Shown one piece after another: positions 56,201-64,000 of a DNA stretch of 64,000 nucleotides. A program made the translations under genes and the position numbers. The notes under the pieces were generated by a model. The model saw only the letters and a program-made list of their open reading frames with translations. It did not search any database and was not told the origin of the DNA. The stretch comes from Aeriscardovia aeriphila (GTDB taxonomy: Bacteria > Actinomycetota > Actinomycetes > Actinomycetales > Bifidobacteriaceae), in contig NZ_MWWU01000002.1 in NCBI RefSeq assembly GCF_002259595.1, positions 248,001-312,000 on the forward strand, written 5' to 3'. Position 1 is the first letter of the stretch. Each line of letters starts with the position of its first letter.

Positions 56201-56239
56201 CGCTTGCTTCTGCGCATGGCTCCAGTGGAGAAACTCTGA
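53231..56239 (+). CDS. pcrA: ATP-dependent DNA helicase PcrA/UvrD with Ser/Gly-rich tail
   Basis: Superfamily 1 3'-5' helicase acting in repair and replication. The 1002-residue protein has a Gln-rich N-terminus (about 40-95), then helicase motifs: LNPQQAQAV, Walker A AAGAGSGKTR, VDEYQDTN, SDQSIYAFRGA, EQNYRS, TLHTAKGLEYPVVFL and VGITRARKRL. After the core, roughly residues 815-920 are almost only Ser, Gly, Tyr and Arg, with many SYG and SFG units. The protein ends in the Tudor-like PcrA domain (VGDKVSHDKYGLGTV) that contacts RNA polymerase. AGGAG stands before the start. The long tail is unusual. Confidence 0.93.
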   Translation: MDQMADEFDQQASYEAMADEDPSFVPPVDPESAEAQEYGLDAQSQAEYEQYQQQRFLAQQQQLAAASQKNTASSQSNTASSRGTGNYRLEQLSPEEKQAQAQRLLAGLNPQQAQAVQYQGPALLIAAGAGSGKTRVLTRRIAWVMSQWNAWPSQILAITFTNKAAAEMRERLTKLVGSQRAERLWVSTFHSACVRILRRFTHEAGLKSNFTIYDQQDQLRLLKLIETDFNIDVKKYKPRQFSSKISDWKNSLQGAQEVLQTLAPSFTPGVAGTHITGHEKQPELEAMVYGEYQCRLAAANAVDFDDLIMKTVDLLNTSQEAADFYHKRLHYVLVDEYQDTNRAQYEFLRLIAGYEGFAVKRPAWISVVGDSDQSIYAFRGADISNILDFENDFPHAKTILLEQNYRSTQNILDAANAVIAKNEGRKPKKLWTSEGSGDKIIGYAADDARGEARFVTEEIARIRTEENIPYSDVAIMYRTNAQSRLMEEQLVAAGIPYLIVGGTRFYERAEIKNALAYLHALLNPADDISLRRILNEPRRGIGAKTELDVANFAQAHSMSFWEALSHLDEIGLSAAPVKHLRQFVDLMQSMMDSVTGDGVLPSTAIHVMLENSGLVAQYRASQDVEDQSRLENLGQLETVAKEYEANEVNPTLDGFLEQTALVADSDQLPDGDSGRVTLMTLHTAKGLEYPVVFLTGMEEGTFPSARALAGDNDAPDASTNQLEEERRLAYVGITRARKRLYITRAGIRSQWGQAQEMPPSRFLDEIPAQLIDWRREFTATENVRSNGGWGSDNFGDDFDSDFSATSAFGTDEEGFSYGGRSSFGSRYSRSYGSGSFGARSSFGSRDSYGANDFDDSDDYSSSGSSYGSGSRRSGSRSSSSYGSSSRSSSYGSGSSSYRSRSSIYGSSSRGSYGSNSYSSRFEEKSKIHYSHKPVEKKTATAASGSTYSISDFAVGDKVSHDKYGLGTVTEIFDKGANSILVVDFKSEGVKRLLLRMAPVEKL

Positions 56240-56447
56240 CGGCCAGCGAACGGGGCTGGTACAACTCGGCGCTAAGAAGTGCTTCATACGAGCTTTTGTA
56301 GCGTCGGGGGAGTGCTGTAGTGTAGGCCTGTTACGAAAGTAACTATCTGGAGCCTTAGCCCATCAATGGATCGGCGTACACCGTCACTGAAAAGAGCCGG
56401 TATGCGTTGCGCCCACAGCGCTTCGAGCATTGGAGAGGCCTGGCTCA

Positions 56448-56471
56448 GCACCCACACAGGTGTGTAGGTGC
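56448..56471 (+). promoter_or_regulatory. Hairpin in the rpsD leader
   Basis: GCACC and GGTGC form the outer stem and CACAC and GTGTG the inner stem around AG, about 40 bases before rpsD. It is a candidate site for autoregulation by S4. The 270-base gap before rpsD holds no gene. Confidence 0.35.
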
Positions 56472-56509
56472 GGCGTTCAGATAACGACAGAGTAGAAAGT
56501 TAGGTTATT

Positions 56510-57139
56510 ATGACCAACGTCCAGCGTGCACGCCGTCAGGTTCGCCTGTCTCGTGCTCTTGGCATTGCCCTGACCCCAAAGGCTCAGGGTCTCTTTGATA
56601 AGCGTCCATACGGCCCAGGTGAGCACGGCAATTCCCGCCGTCGTTCTGAGTCCGATTACTCCGTGCGTCTGAAGGAAAAGCAGCGTCTGCGCGCTCAGTA
56701 CGGCGTTTCGGAGAAGCAGCTGCGTAAGGCTTATGAGGTTGCATCTCGCACCCAGGGCCAGACCGGTAACGCAATGCTGATCAACCTCGAGACTCGTCTC
56801 GACGCTCTGGTCCTGCGTGCTGGCTTCGCTCGCACTGTTGCTCAGGCTCGTCAGTTCGTGGTGCACCGTCACATTCTCGTCGACGGCAACATCGTGGATC
56901 GCCCAAGCTACCGCGTCCGTCCAGGCCAGGTCATTCAGGTCAAGCCAAAGTCCCAGACCATGGAGCCATTCCAGGCTGCAGCAGAAGGCGTTCATCGTGA
57001 CGTTCTGCCAGCAACCCCAGGCTACCTCGATGTTGACTTGGCTTCTTTGAAGGCCACCTTCACCCGTCTTCCTGAGGTCGAAGAGATCCCAGTTCAGGTG
57101 AACACTCAGTTCGTGGTCGAGTACTACAACCACTACTGA
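56510..57139 (+). CDS. rpsD: 30S ribosomal protein S4
   Basis: Primary 16S rRNA-binding protein of the small subunit body. The 209-residue protein has the N-terminal region (QRARRQVRLSRALG, KRPYGPGEHG) without zinc-binding Cys, and the S4 RNA-binding domain RLDALVLRAGFARTVAQARQFVVHRHILVDG. The end VEYYNHY is typical. It stands alone here rather than in the alpha operon, as is usual in actinobacteria. Strong codon bias indicates high expression. Confidence 0.96.
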   Translation: MTNVQRARRQVRLSRALGIALTPKAQGLFDKRPYGPGEHGNSRRRSESDYSVRLKEKQRLRAQYGVSEKQLRKAYEVASRTQGQTGNAMLINLETRLDALVLRAGFARTVAQARQFVVHRHILVDGNIVDRPSYRVRPGQVIQVKPKSQTMEPFQAAAEGVHRDVLPATPGYLDVDLASLKATFTRLPEVEEIPVQVNTQFVVEYYNHY

Positions 57140-57149
57140 TCCTCGCTTC

Positions 57150-57167
57150 GTATTGGTTACCCAATAC
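57150..57167 (+). other. Small perfect hairpin after rpsD
   Basis: GTATTGG pairs with CCAATAC around TTAC, directly before the main terminator. It may protect the mRNA end. Confidence 0.4.
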
Positions 57168-57173
57168 AACAGC

Positions 57174-57207
57174 AATCCCGTTTGGAAATCCAAACGGGAT
57201 TTTTTTA
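57174..57207 (+). terminator. Terminator after rpsD
   Basis: AATCCCGTTTGGA pairs with TCCAAACGGGATT around AA and is followed by a run of T. Confidence 0.88.
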
Positions 57208-57273
57208 TTTCCGGTCACGCAATAGGCTGCCGGCGTTTCTCGCTTTCTGCACATCCAGCTGCATAATGGAAAT

Positions 57274-57990
57274 ATGAAACTTCATCTGCATCTCGTTCGT
57301 CATGGGCAAACCTATTTCAATCGCTATAACAAGTTGCAAGGGTGGTCAAACTCTCCGTTGACCGAGAAAGGCCGCGAAGACGCACGAAAAGCAGGAAGAC
57401 TGCTCTCTCTTACTCACATTGCAGCAGCCTATTGCTCCGATACAACACGAGCACAGGATACTGCGCAACTGATTTTGGAAATGAACCATAAGAAGTCCGT
57501 TAAGACGGCGACATCTTCTCGTTTCTTCCGCGAACAGTTCTATGGCTCCTTCGAAGGAACTGATATGGCTGCAGCCTGGTATATGGCAGGTGGCCCTCAT
57601 GGAGCATCAACCTACGCAGAAATCGTAGAAAAATTCGGAATCGGAGCCACAAAAGACTTTCTCAAAGAGGCAGATCCCTTCCACGATGCAGAATCTGAAG
57701 GGGAATTTTGGGTTCGTATTCGCGAAGGCTACCGTTTAATCGCCAATCATGCTCGTCACAGTGAAGAAGACCCGGATACTGTCATTCACCCGGTGCATGA
57801 CGGTGATGACATTCTCATCATTGCCCATGGAAACCTTCTGTTGTCTCTGATGCAACGCTTCGCACCGGAAGGTTATGACCTTTCTGAGCGTCCGATGAAT
57901 GGTTCGATCACCACTTTTGACTTCGATACTGACAAAATCGATGATTTCGACCATGCATTGACTTTGGTGGAATATAACAGAACCAAGTAA
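57274..57990 (+). CDS. Histidine phosphatase (phosphoglycerate mutase-like) family protein
   Basis: A 238-residue protein with the phospho-His motif LVRHGQTYFN near the N-terminus, CSDTTRAQDTAQ and the second catalytic His in IIAHGNLLL. The length and the insertion after residue 80 (REQFYGSFEGTDMAAAW) fit the wider family rather than the glycolytic mutase. The substrate is unknown. The ATG has no strong ribosome binding site, although AATGGAAAT precedes it. Confidence 0.85.
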   Translation: MKLHLHLVRHGQTYFNRYNKLQGWSNSPLTEKGREDARKAGRLLSLTHIAAAYCSDTTRAQDTAQLILEMNHKKSVKTATSSRFFREQFYGSFEGTDMAAAWYMAGGPHGASTYAEIVEKFGIGATKDFLKEADPFHDAESEGEFWVRIREGYRLIANHARHSEEDPDTVIHPVHDGDDILIIAHGNLLLSLMQRFAPEGYDLSERPMNGSITTFDFDTDKIDDFDHALTLVEYNRTK

Positions 57991-58041
57991 GTGCGCTACA
58001 GTTAGAACAGTATTGCTCGATTATCAGGAAAGTAGGTTGGT

Positions 58042-58578
58042 ATGAGCATTGGTGATATCGCTGGCCTCATCGCAGCCATTGCCTTCGCTATCCTCGCAGG
58101 CGTCGCCATTTACCCTCTCATCCGTTTGGGCCGCATGCTTGACCAGATTGCCACAACGGTGAAGGAAGCGGGCGACCATACTCTGCCAATCTTGGATGAA
58201 TCCACCACCTCCGTGCGTGAACTCAATAAGACGCTGTCTGACGTCAACCAGATCACGGATTCTGCTCGCTACACCGCACGCAACGTGGGTGCTTTGACTG
58301 ACCTGTATTCCTCCATGCTTTCTAAGCCAGTCATCAAAGTGGCATCCAGCTTCTACGCTGTGAAAGAAACACTGAATGGCTTCATGAAGCATTCGAACAC
58401 AACTACGCAAAATTCGCAGTTGAATGAGGATGGAGAAAAGAGCACCACACCAAAGGCTGCATCAAAGAGCGCGAAGCGTGATAATCCTGAGCAGTCGCCT
58501 CTTTCTCGAGCCAAGCATGCGAAGACGAGTGAGAGTGAAAAGCCAGAAACCAAGCCAACACCTACCGAGGAGAAGTGA
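58042..58578 (+). CDS. DUF948-containing membrane-anchored protein
   Basis: A 178-residue protein with an N-terminal membrane helix (about 5-27, IAGLIAAIAFAILAGVAIYPL), a coiled amphipathic region (IATTVKEAGDHTLPILDESTTSV) and a hydrophilic Lys/Ser/Glu-rich tail. This is the DUF948 pattern, common just upstream of alaS in actinobacteria. Function is unknown. Its stop overlaps the start of the next gene (TGATG). Confidence 0.8.
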   Translation: MSIGDIAGLIAAIAFAILAGVAIYPLIRLGRMLDQIATTVKEAGDHTLPILDESTTSVRELNKTLSDVNQITDSARYTARNVGALTDLYSSMLSKPVIKVASSFYAVKETLNGFMKHSNTTTQNSQLNEDGEKSTTPKAASKSAKRDNPEQSPLSRAKHAKTSESEKPETKPTPTEEK

Positions 58579-58823
58579 TGATGAAGCGACTTTTCTGGTT
58601 CGGCCTTGGCATGGCGGCAGGCATTGTTCTGGTAAACAAAACGCGCGCATATGCACGTTCTCAAATGCCTGATGTGATGAGCAATTTCCTCATGGGCCCG
58701 GATATGGATAACGCCCAGGCCAGCATTCAAACAGCGCGCGGCCTGATCAATGATTTCCAGCGTTTGCAAGCAAGCCGCGAGCAAGAGCTCGAGCAGCGTT
58801 TCACCCACCGTCAGGCTGAGTAA
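58578..58823 (+). CDS. Small membrane-anchored protein, actinobacterial alaS neighbour
   Basis: An 81-residue protein with a short N-terminal hydrophobic segment (LFWFGLGMAAGIVLVN), then a helical hydrophilic part ending QELEQRFTHRQAE. GAGGAG stands five bases before the ATG, and the ATG overlaps the previous stop, so it is translated with the DUF948 gene. Proteins of this kind (DUF6167-like) are found before alaS in many actinobacteria; function is unknown. Confidence 0.7.
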   Translation: MMKRLFWFGLGMAAGIVLVNKTRAYARSQMPDVMSNFLMGPDMDNAQASIQTARGLINDFQRLQASREQELEQRFTHRQAE

Positions 58824-58928
58824 TACTTTTTCGCATATTCGCTAAGTGTGCCAGAAAACTCCTCTCGTAATGTGCCGAGGTATCAATACAATCGGGAGAG
58901 TTACTGTTTAAAGAGGAAGGTTTCTGGC

Positions 58929-61613
58929 ATGCAAACGTCTGAGATCGCCCGGAGATATCTTGACTACTTCCGCGACCATGACCATCTGATTGCACCATCT
59001 GCATCGCTCATTTCGCCGAATCCCACAACGCTGTTCACCATCGCCGGTATGGTGCCGTTCATTCCCTACCTTCTGGGTCAACAAACTCCACCGAAGACTC
59101 GCATGGCCAGCATGCAAAAGTGCGTGCGCACCCTCGATATCGATGAAGTGGGCAAGACTACTCGTCACGGTACTTTCTTCCAGATGCTGGGAAACTTCTC
59201 CTTCGGTGATTATTTCAAGGAAGAAGCAATCCACTATGCATGGGAGATTCTGACCCTTCCTCAGGATCAGGGTGGTTACGGCTTCAACCCTGAACTGCTG
59301 TGGTTCACCGTTTTCGAAGACGATGACGAAGCTCTGCACATGTGGATTAACGAAGGTGCAGATCCTACCCACATTCAAAAGCTCGGTATGGCAGATAACT
59401 TCTGGACGACCGGCGGCCCTGGTCCTGGTGGTCCTTGCACCGAAATCTTCTATGACCGCGGCCCAGCCTATGGCAAGGACGGCGGTCCAGCGGTTGATGA
59501 TAACCGTTACATCGAAATTTGGGATCTCGTTTTCGAAACCTATGAAGTCGACAACGTCAAGTCCAAAACTGACTTGCACATTGTTAACGACCTTCAGCGC
59601 AAGAACATTGATACGGGCATGGGCTTGGAGCGTGTTGCTTACCTGCTTCAGGGCAAGAACAACATTTACGAGACCGACGAAGTCTTCCCAGTGATCGAAG
59701 CTGCACAGAAGCTCTCCGGCCGTACCTATGGCGAAAACGAGGAAGATGACGTTCGCTTCCGCGTTGTGGCTGACCACGTGCGTTCCGCATTGATGATCAT
59801 GTCGGATGGCGTTCGCCCGTCGAATATTGGTCGTGGCTATGTTTTGCGCCGTCTTCTGCGTCGCACTATTCGCTCGATGAAGATGTTGGGCGTGGATGAC
59901 GAAGTCATGCCAACCTTGCTTACCGCTTCTGAGAACGTGATGAAGAACTCTTACCCAGAGATTGAGGAGACCTTCCACGACGTTTCCGAAGCTGCGTATG
60001 GTGAGGAAGACGCCTTCCGCAGGACTCTTTCCAAGGGCACTGAGATCTTCGACATGGCAGTGTCTCAAGCAAAGAAGTCCCAGTCTGCAGACAGTCAGCC
60101 GACTGTTTCCGGCGAAGACGCTTTCAAGCTGCATGATACTTATGGCTTCCCGATCGAGCTCACCCTCGAAATGGCATCAGAAAAGGGTGTTCACGTCGAT
60201 GAGAAGGCCTTCCGTGAGCTGATGGCTGAGCAGCGTAACCGCGCTCGTCAGGATGCTTTGAAGAAGCGCCACAATGTGGACTTGTCCATCTACGACGATT
60301 TCCGTAAGACGATGAGCGAGCCGCAGAAGTTCTTGGGCTACCAGCAGTTCGACTCTCGCGCTAAGGTGCTGGGAATTCTTACGGAACAAGGCCCTGTCAC
60401 TTCTGTTAGTGCACCAGCAACCGTGGAAGTCGTGCTGGACCAGACTCCGTTCTATGCTGAGCGCGGTGGTCAGCAGGCTGATCATGGCCAGATTCTTTCC
60501 GATAACGGTGCAGAACTGGAAGTTGATGACGTGCACGAAGTGGTGAAGGGATTGACTGTTCACCAGTGCCGTCTGACTGAAGGTACTTTGGCTGTGGACG
60601 ACGCGGTAGATGCTCAAATTGACGTTGCTCGTCGTGCTGGCTTGGCTCGCTCTCATACTGCAACTCACGTTTTGCATAAGGCATTGCGTGAGGTTCTCGG
60701 CCCGCAGGCTACCCAGCGTGGCTCTGTTGTTGCCCCTGACTTCTTGCACTTTGATTACCAGTGGCCAAAGGCTCCATCGCGCTCTCAGATCGATGACGTG
60801 GAAGCACGCGTCAATGAGATTGCCATGGAAGACCTTCAGGTCGTGCCAGAATATATGCCACTGAAGAAGGCTGAAGAGCTGGGTGCTGATCACCTCTTCT
60901 CCGACAAGTATGGTGACATCGTGCGTGTGGTGACCATCGGTGACGGTTGGTCGCGTGAGCTGTGCGGTGGTACTCACTTGGATTGGACAGGAAAGATTGG
61001 CAATTTTGTCATCACTTCTGAGTTCTCCAATGGTTCTGGCGTGCGCCGCGTGGATGCTTACATGGGTTATGAAGGTTACCGTCGTAGCCATGCTGAGCGT
61101 CAGCTGGTGAGCACTCTGGCTGGTTCGCTCAACGTTCCAACTGATGGTGTTCTCGAGCGTGTGGAACAAGCTTTGGCTGACCTCAAGCAGGCTCAGCGTG
61201 AACTTGCCGATATGCGTTTGGCATCCCTGAAGGCTTCTGAAGCTCACATTGTTGAGAACGCCTTGGCAAACGAAAAGAACGGTGTCGTCGTTGCAGCCAG
61301 CAACGTTGGACAGTTCGGTGATGCAAACCAGGTGCGCCCAGTCGTTATGGAGATTCGTGAGAAGCTCGGCAATGACAAGCCAGTTGTGGTTGCCATCGCA
61401 GGAACCAGCGCGGAAGGCAGGCCAGTGGTCTTCGTTGCTACCAACGAAGAAGCACGCAATAAGGGCCTGAAGGCTGGCGATATGGTTCGCACGCTTTCTC
61501 AGATGCTCGGCGGTGGCGGTGGCGGCCGTCCTGACTTCGCTCAGGGTGGCGGTAAGGACGCTTCTGCAATCGACGCTGCACTAGCTCAGCTGGTTTCTAC
61601 CGTCCAACAGTGA
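58929..61613 (+). CDS. alaS: Alanyl-tRNA synthetase
   Basis: Charges tRNA-Ala. The 894-residue protein starts [14 protein letters not shown] and shows the class II core ([53 protein letters not shown]), the editing-domain zinc motif [13 protein letters not shown] with [10 protein letters not shown], and the C-Ala region ending in [15 protein letters not shown]. Length is normal. AGGAAGG lies nine bases before the ATG; the longer ORF start is rejected. The two small membrane genes before it are probably in the same operon, as elsewhere in actinobacteria. Confidence 0.96.
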   Translation: MQTSEIARRYLDYFRDHDHLIAPSASLISPNPTTLFTIAGMVPFIPYLLGQQTPPKTRMASMQKCVRTLDIDEVGKTTRHGTFFQMLGNFSFGDYFKEEAIHYAWEILTLPQDQGGYGFNPELLWFTVFEDDDEALHMWINEGADPTHIQKLGMADNFWTTGGPGPGGPCTEIFYDRGPAYGKDGGPAVDDNRYIEIWDLVFETYEVDNVKSKTDLHIVNDLQRKNIDTGMGLERVAYLLQGKNNIYETDEVFPVIEAAQKLSGRTYGENEEDDVRFRVVADHVRSALMIMSDGVRPSNIGRGYVLRRLLRRTIRSMKMLGVDDEVMPTLLTASENVMKNSYPEIEETFHDVSEAAYGEEDAFRRTLSKGTEIFDMAVSQAKKSQSADSQPTVSGEDAFKLHDTYGFPIELTLEMASEKGVHVDEKAFRELMAEQRNRARQDALKKRHNVDLSIYDDFRKTMSEPQKFLGYQQFDSRAKVLGILTEQGPVTSVSAPATVEVVLDQTPFYAERGGQQADHGQILSDNGAELEVDDVHEVVKGLTVHQCRLTEGTLAVDDAVDAQIDVARRAGLARSHTATHVLHKALREVLGPQATQRGSVVAPDFLHFDYQWPKAPSRSQIDDVEARVNEIAMEDLQVVPEYMPLKKAEELGADHLFSDKYGDIVRVVTIGDGWSRELCGGTHLDWTGKIGNFVITSEFSNGSGVRRVDAYMGYEGYRRSHAERQLVSTLAGSLNVPTDGVLERVEQALADLKQAQRELADMRLASLKASEAHIVENALANEKNGVVVAASNVGQFGDANQVRPVVMEIREKLGNDKPVVVAIAGTSAEGRPVVFVATNEEARNKGLKAGDMVRTLSQMLGGGGGGRPDFAQGGGKDASAIDAALAQLVSTVQQ

Positions 61614-61707
61614 AACACTGTTACACCGGTAAAACAGAATAATGTCACAGCATGAGACTGCACCCAACCTGCATAAGAGCGTAGGTAGGTGAGGGGCATG
61701 CTGAAGT

Positions 61708-61740
61708 GGGGAAGGAAAGAATGATCTTTCCTTCCCCTCG
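61708..61740 (+). terminator. Hairpin after alaS
   Basis: GGGGAAGGAAAGA pairs perfectly with TCTTTCCTTCCCC around ATGA. The T-run is weak (TCGTTTAT), so it may end only part of the transcripts before ruvX. Confidence 0.6.
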
Positions 61741-61835
61741 TTTATATGAGGCTGGTTGTGCTCAACACAAGAAGTGCATTCCAGTTCGTTCTTGTTCTTG
61801 CTAAGGTTGAGCAGGGTCAATAATGAGGAGGGGCC

Positions 61836-62384
61836 ATGGGTGTTTGGTTGGGTGTCGATTTAGGTAACGCACGAGTAGGGCTCGCACTCTCTGATCCATC
61901 GGCTCAGTTGGCTTTTCCTTTGCAAAATATTAAAGTGTTTGGCGACTCCTTTGTTGCTTTGAATCCGGTGATTGACCTTATCGAGGAACAGCATGTGGAG
62001 GCTGTTGTTATTGGCGATCCGTTGACGCTTGCCGGGAAGGTAGGCGCGGCTGCCAGAAAAGCAAAGCGCTGGGCCAAGCAACTCACTCTTCGCCTCGAAA
62101 GGCTTGAGCTACCGGTTCCTCGAATTATTTTTCAGGATGAACGATTAACCACTGTGACTGCCCACCAACAGTTGAGAAGTGCCGGATATTCGCAAAGAAC
62201 TGACCGGCAAATGGTTGATCAACAAGCTGCAGTGATAATCTTGCAAGCTGCTTTGGATGCTTACAATTATCCTGAGAAAAACCCGATACCTCCTCAAGAT
62301 TTTCTCGATCCAATGCCGACGTTTGAAGAAATTGCTCTTTCTGACGACGATATTCCTGACGTTTTGAAAAAGTATTTCCAGTAA
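61836..62384 (+). CDS. ruvX: Holliday junction resolvase-like protein RuvX/YqgF
   Basis: A 182-residue RNase H-fold protein with GVDLGNARVGLALSD (first catalytic Asp), VVIGDPLTLAGKVG and FQDERLTTVTAHQ (Glu). YqgF proteins are thought to process pre-16S rRNA and may also cut Holliday junctions. AGGAGG stands before the ATG. It is followed closely by mltG, an order common in actinobacteria (alaS-ruvX-mltG). One TGATAATC motif copy lies inside, read as Val-Ile-Ile. Confidence 0.9.
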   Translation: MGVWLGVDLGNARVGLALSDPSAQLAFPLQNIKVFGDSFVALNPVIDLIEEQHVEAVVIGDPLTLAGKVGAAARKAKRWAKQLTLRLERLELPVPRIIFQDERLTTVTAHQQLRSAGYSQRTDRQMVDQQAAVIILQAALDAYNYPEKNPIPPQDFLDPMPTFEEIALSDDDIPDVLKKYFQ

Positions 62385-62399
62385 GGGGAGAGGGCAACC

Positions 62400-63812
62400 A
62401 TGAATGACAAAAACAAGCCAGCCTCTTCCTCTCCTCATGAGATGGAAGACTTCTTGCAACGCTTACAAGCATCGCAAGAAGAACAACAGCTCAATCAGCA
62501 AATGCACGATTCCTCACTGGATGGTTTTGCTGACTTTACTGGTATGGACGAGGATGATGCACAGTCACTCTTCTCATTCGCTGATACTTCCGAAACTGCA
62601 GGTGAGAATGATGGATCAGACACACCTGCATTAACTTCAGCAAGCAGCACCACCCAGAATGCTTCACCAGCATCTGGCCCCTCAAATGCTGCTCCAGCGC
62701 CCGTTTTGACGCGCGTTGCCCTGCGTAATGAGAGACGACGCAAGAACATCCGTCGTGTGATAGGAATTATTGTCGCCATTGCACTCGTCATTGTGTTGGG
62801 CTGGGCAGGCGTGAAAGTCTACCGTAAGGTGAGAAGCATTCAGGCTGCTAATCAGCAAGCACAACTGGAAGCGCAGACGGCGAAGCGGGCCACGGATTAC
62901 CCAGGCCCGGGTGAAGGCTCGGTTGAATTCACTGTGGAGAAGGGTCAAGGTTCTGGTGAGATCGGCGAAAACCTTGTCAAACAAGGTATCGTCGCATCAG
63001 TCGCTGCCTTTGACGCTGCAGTGGTGAATGCCGATGCTGCTCAAAAGCTTCAGCCAGGCACCTTCCAATTGAAGTACAAGATGGCTTCGAAGGATGTTGT
63101 CGCGATCCTGGTGGACCCGACAAAGGCTGAAGGCATGATCAACGTGACAGCAAGTACTCGGGTTTCTGCTGTCATTTCTGCAGCTTCACAGCTAATGAAC
63201 CTTCCTCAGAGCGATTTCCAAGCCCTGTTGGATTCTCATGGTGATGGCATTCTTCCTCCTGAAGCTAAGGGGTCATTCGAGGGCTGGTTGCAACCAGATA
63301 CGTATAACCCGAAGGATTATTCTTCTGCGCACGATCTCTTTGCGGACATGGTCAAGAAGCGCATCGCCTTCCTGGATGAAAACAAAGTTCCTACCGGAGA
63401 TGAACGCGAGAACATTCTTATTCGTGCCTCCATCATTGGTGGAGAGGTGAATAGGGAAGAGTACTACGGTCAAGTATCGCGAGTGATTGAGAACCGCTTG
63501 AAGAAGAATATGCCTCTGGGAATGGATTCCACCGTGGCATATGGTTTCGGTGTGGACCCTCACGGTTTGACTCAAGCGATGCTTCAGGATGAATCGAACC
63601 CGTATAACTCGCGAATTCAGAAGGGCTTGCCGCCAACGCCGATCAATCAGCCGAATTTGGCAATGATTGATGCCGCAATGAACCCGACGCCTGGCGACTG
63701 GCTTTACTTTGTCACCGTCAATCTCAGCACTGGTGAGACGAAGTTCACTGCCGATTATTCCGAGTTTGAAAAGTATTCGCAGGAATACCAGCAGTGGGAA
63801 GCGAACAACTAA
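62400..63812 (+). CDS. mltG: Endolytic murein transglycosylase MltG (YceG-like)
   Basis: Cuts nascent peptidoglycan strands at the membrane. The 470-residue protein has a disordered Ser/Ala/Gln/Asp-rich cytoplasmic N-terminus (1-112), one membrane helix (about 119-142, VIGIIVAIALVIVLGWAGV), a LysM-like region and the YceG catalytic domain with the catalytic Glu in IIGGEVNRE, MPLGMDSTVAYGFG and NPYNSRIQKGLPPTPI. The usual EREA around the Glu is GGEV here. It is cotranscribed with ruvX (15 bases apart). Confidence 0.92.
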   Translation: MNDKNKPASSSPHEMEDFLQRLQASQEEQQLNQQMHDSSLDGFADFTGMDEDDAQSLFSFADTSETAGENDGSDTPALTSASSTTQNASPASGPSNAAPAPVLTRVALRNERRRKNIRRVIGIIVAIALVIVLGWAGVKVYRKVRSIQAANQQAQLEAQTAKRATDYPGPGEGSVEFTVEKGQGSGEIGENLVKQGIVASVAAFDAAVVNADAAQKLQPGTFQLKYKMASKDVVAILVDPTKAEGMINVTASTRVSAVISAASQLMNLPQSDFQALLDSHGDGILPPEAKGSFEGWLQPDTYNPKDYSSAHDLFADMVKKRIAFLDENKVPTGDERENILIRASIIGGEVNREEYYGQVSRVIENRLKKNMPLGMDSTVAYGFGVDPHGLTQAMLQDESNPYNSRIQKGLPPTPINQPNLAMIDAAMNPTPGDWLYFVTVNLSTGETKFTADYSEFEKYSQEYQQWEANN

Positions 63813-63890
63813 ACGGGACTATCTCATTCATGGCGGATGAATGAGAAGGAGAGTGGGGATGAGCACGCTCCACGTCCACAACAGGTGAGG

Positions 63891-63925
63891 AAGAAGGCGG
63901 AGTTGTCGAGCTCCGCCTTCTTTGC
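63891..63925 (+). terminator. Terminator after mltG
   Basis: AAGAAGGCGGAG pairs with CTCCGCCTTCTT around eight bases and is followed by TTTG. I see no gene in the last 75 bases. Confidence 0.8.
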
Positions 63926-64000
63926 GTTGCGGCTCCTTTTCCTCACGCTGATGGCTAATAAGTGCGTGCACTGATGTAGCGAACCATAGCAAACACCACA

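Overview
The window looks like a chromosomal segment from a member of the Bifidobacteriaceae (Bifidobacterium or a scardovial relative). The strongest evidence is a full-length phosphoketolase gene (xfp) beside pta and ackA, the acetate-forming end of the bifid shunt. Supporting evidence is actinobacterial gene order (pyk - pdtaR - polA; rpsA - coaE - uvrB; glycosyltransferase/DUF5719/metallopeptidase-like), an actinobacterial-type SOS box, a CarD regulator and glycogen genes glgB and glgX. I saw no insertion sequences, prophage, CRISPR array or rRNA. The content is mostly core genome, with a few decayed or lineage-specific genes.

Layout. 0-6.7 kb: end of a large membrane protein, DUF5719 protein, metallopeptidase-like protein, ComF, and an SOS-controlled umuD-umuC pair. 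6.8-15 kb: histidine kinase/response regulator, glgB, carD, a small lipoprotein, a possible 37-codon gene, and a metal-type ABC permease/ATPase. 15-30 kb: folD, rpsA, coaE, uvrB, pyk, Nudix hydrolase, a tRNA with anticodon CAA, the ANTAR regulator pdtaR, an unusually long polA, a Nif3-like gene and tRNA-Pro. 30-41 kb: two unknown membrane proteins, glgX, a broken ORF, ackA, pta, xfp. 41-53 kb: guaA, a frameshifted membrane gene, two TetR regulators, an SDR, a D-2-hydroxyacid dehydrogenase, a DUF3737 beta-helix protein, a PatB-type lyase, an amidohydrolase, and xpt with a xanthine-type permease. 53-64 kb: a PcrA/UvrD helicase with a long Ser/Gly/Tyr/Arg tail, rpsD, a histidine phosphatase, two small envelope proteins, alaS, ruvX and mltG.

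How the genes connect: xfp, pta and ackA convert sugar phosphates to acetyl phosphate and acetate; glgB and glgX build and trim glycogen; pyk completes glycolysis. guaA, xpt and the permease form purine synthesis and salvage. umuDC, uvrB, polA, pcrA and ruvX are repair and replication functions.

The most unusual signal is not a gene. The 8-mer TGATAATC (either strand) occurs at least 28 times by eye, where about 2 are expected from its length; 17 copies extend to TGATAATCT. It lies inside genes in several reading frames and between genes, with an extended consensus near GCRCAGTGATAATCTYVAG and a 33-bp tandem array of degenerate copies at 45781-45879. Its density and mixed placement resemble DNA uptake or other genome-signature sequences. 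Counts were made by reading, not by program.
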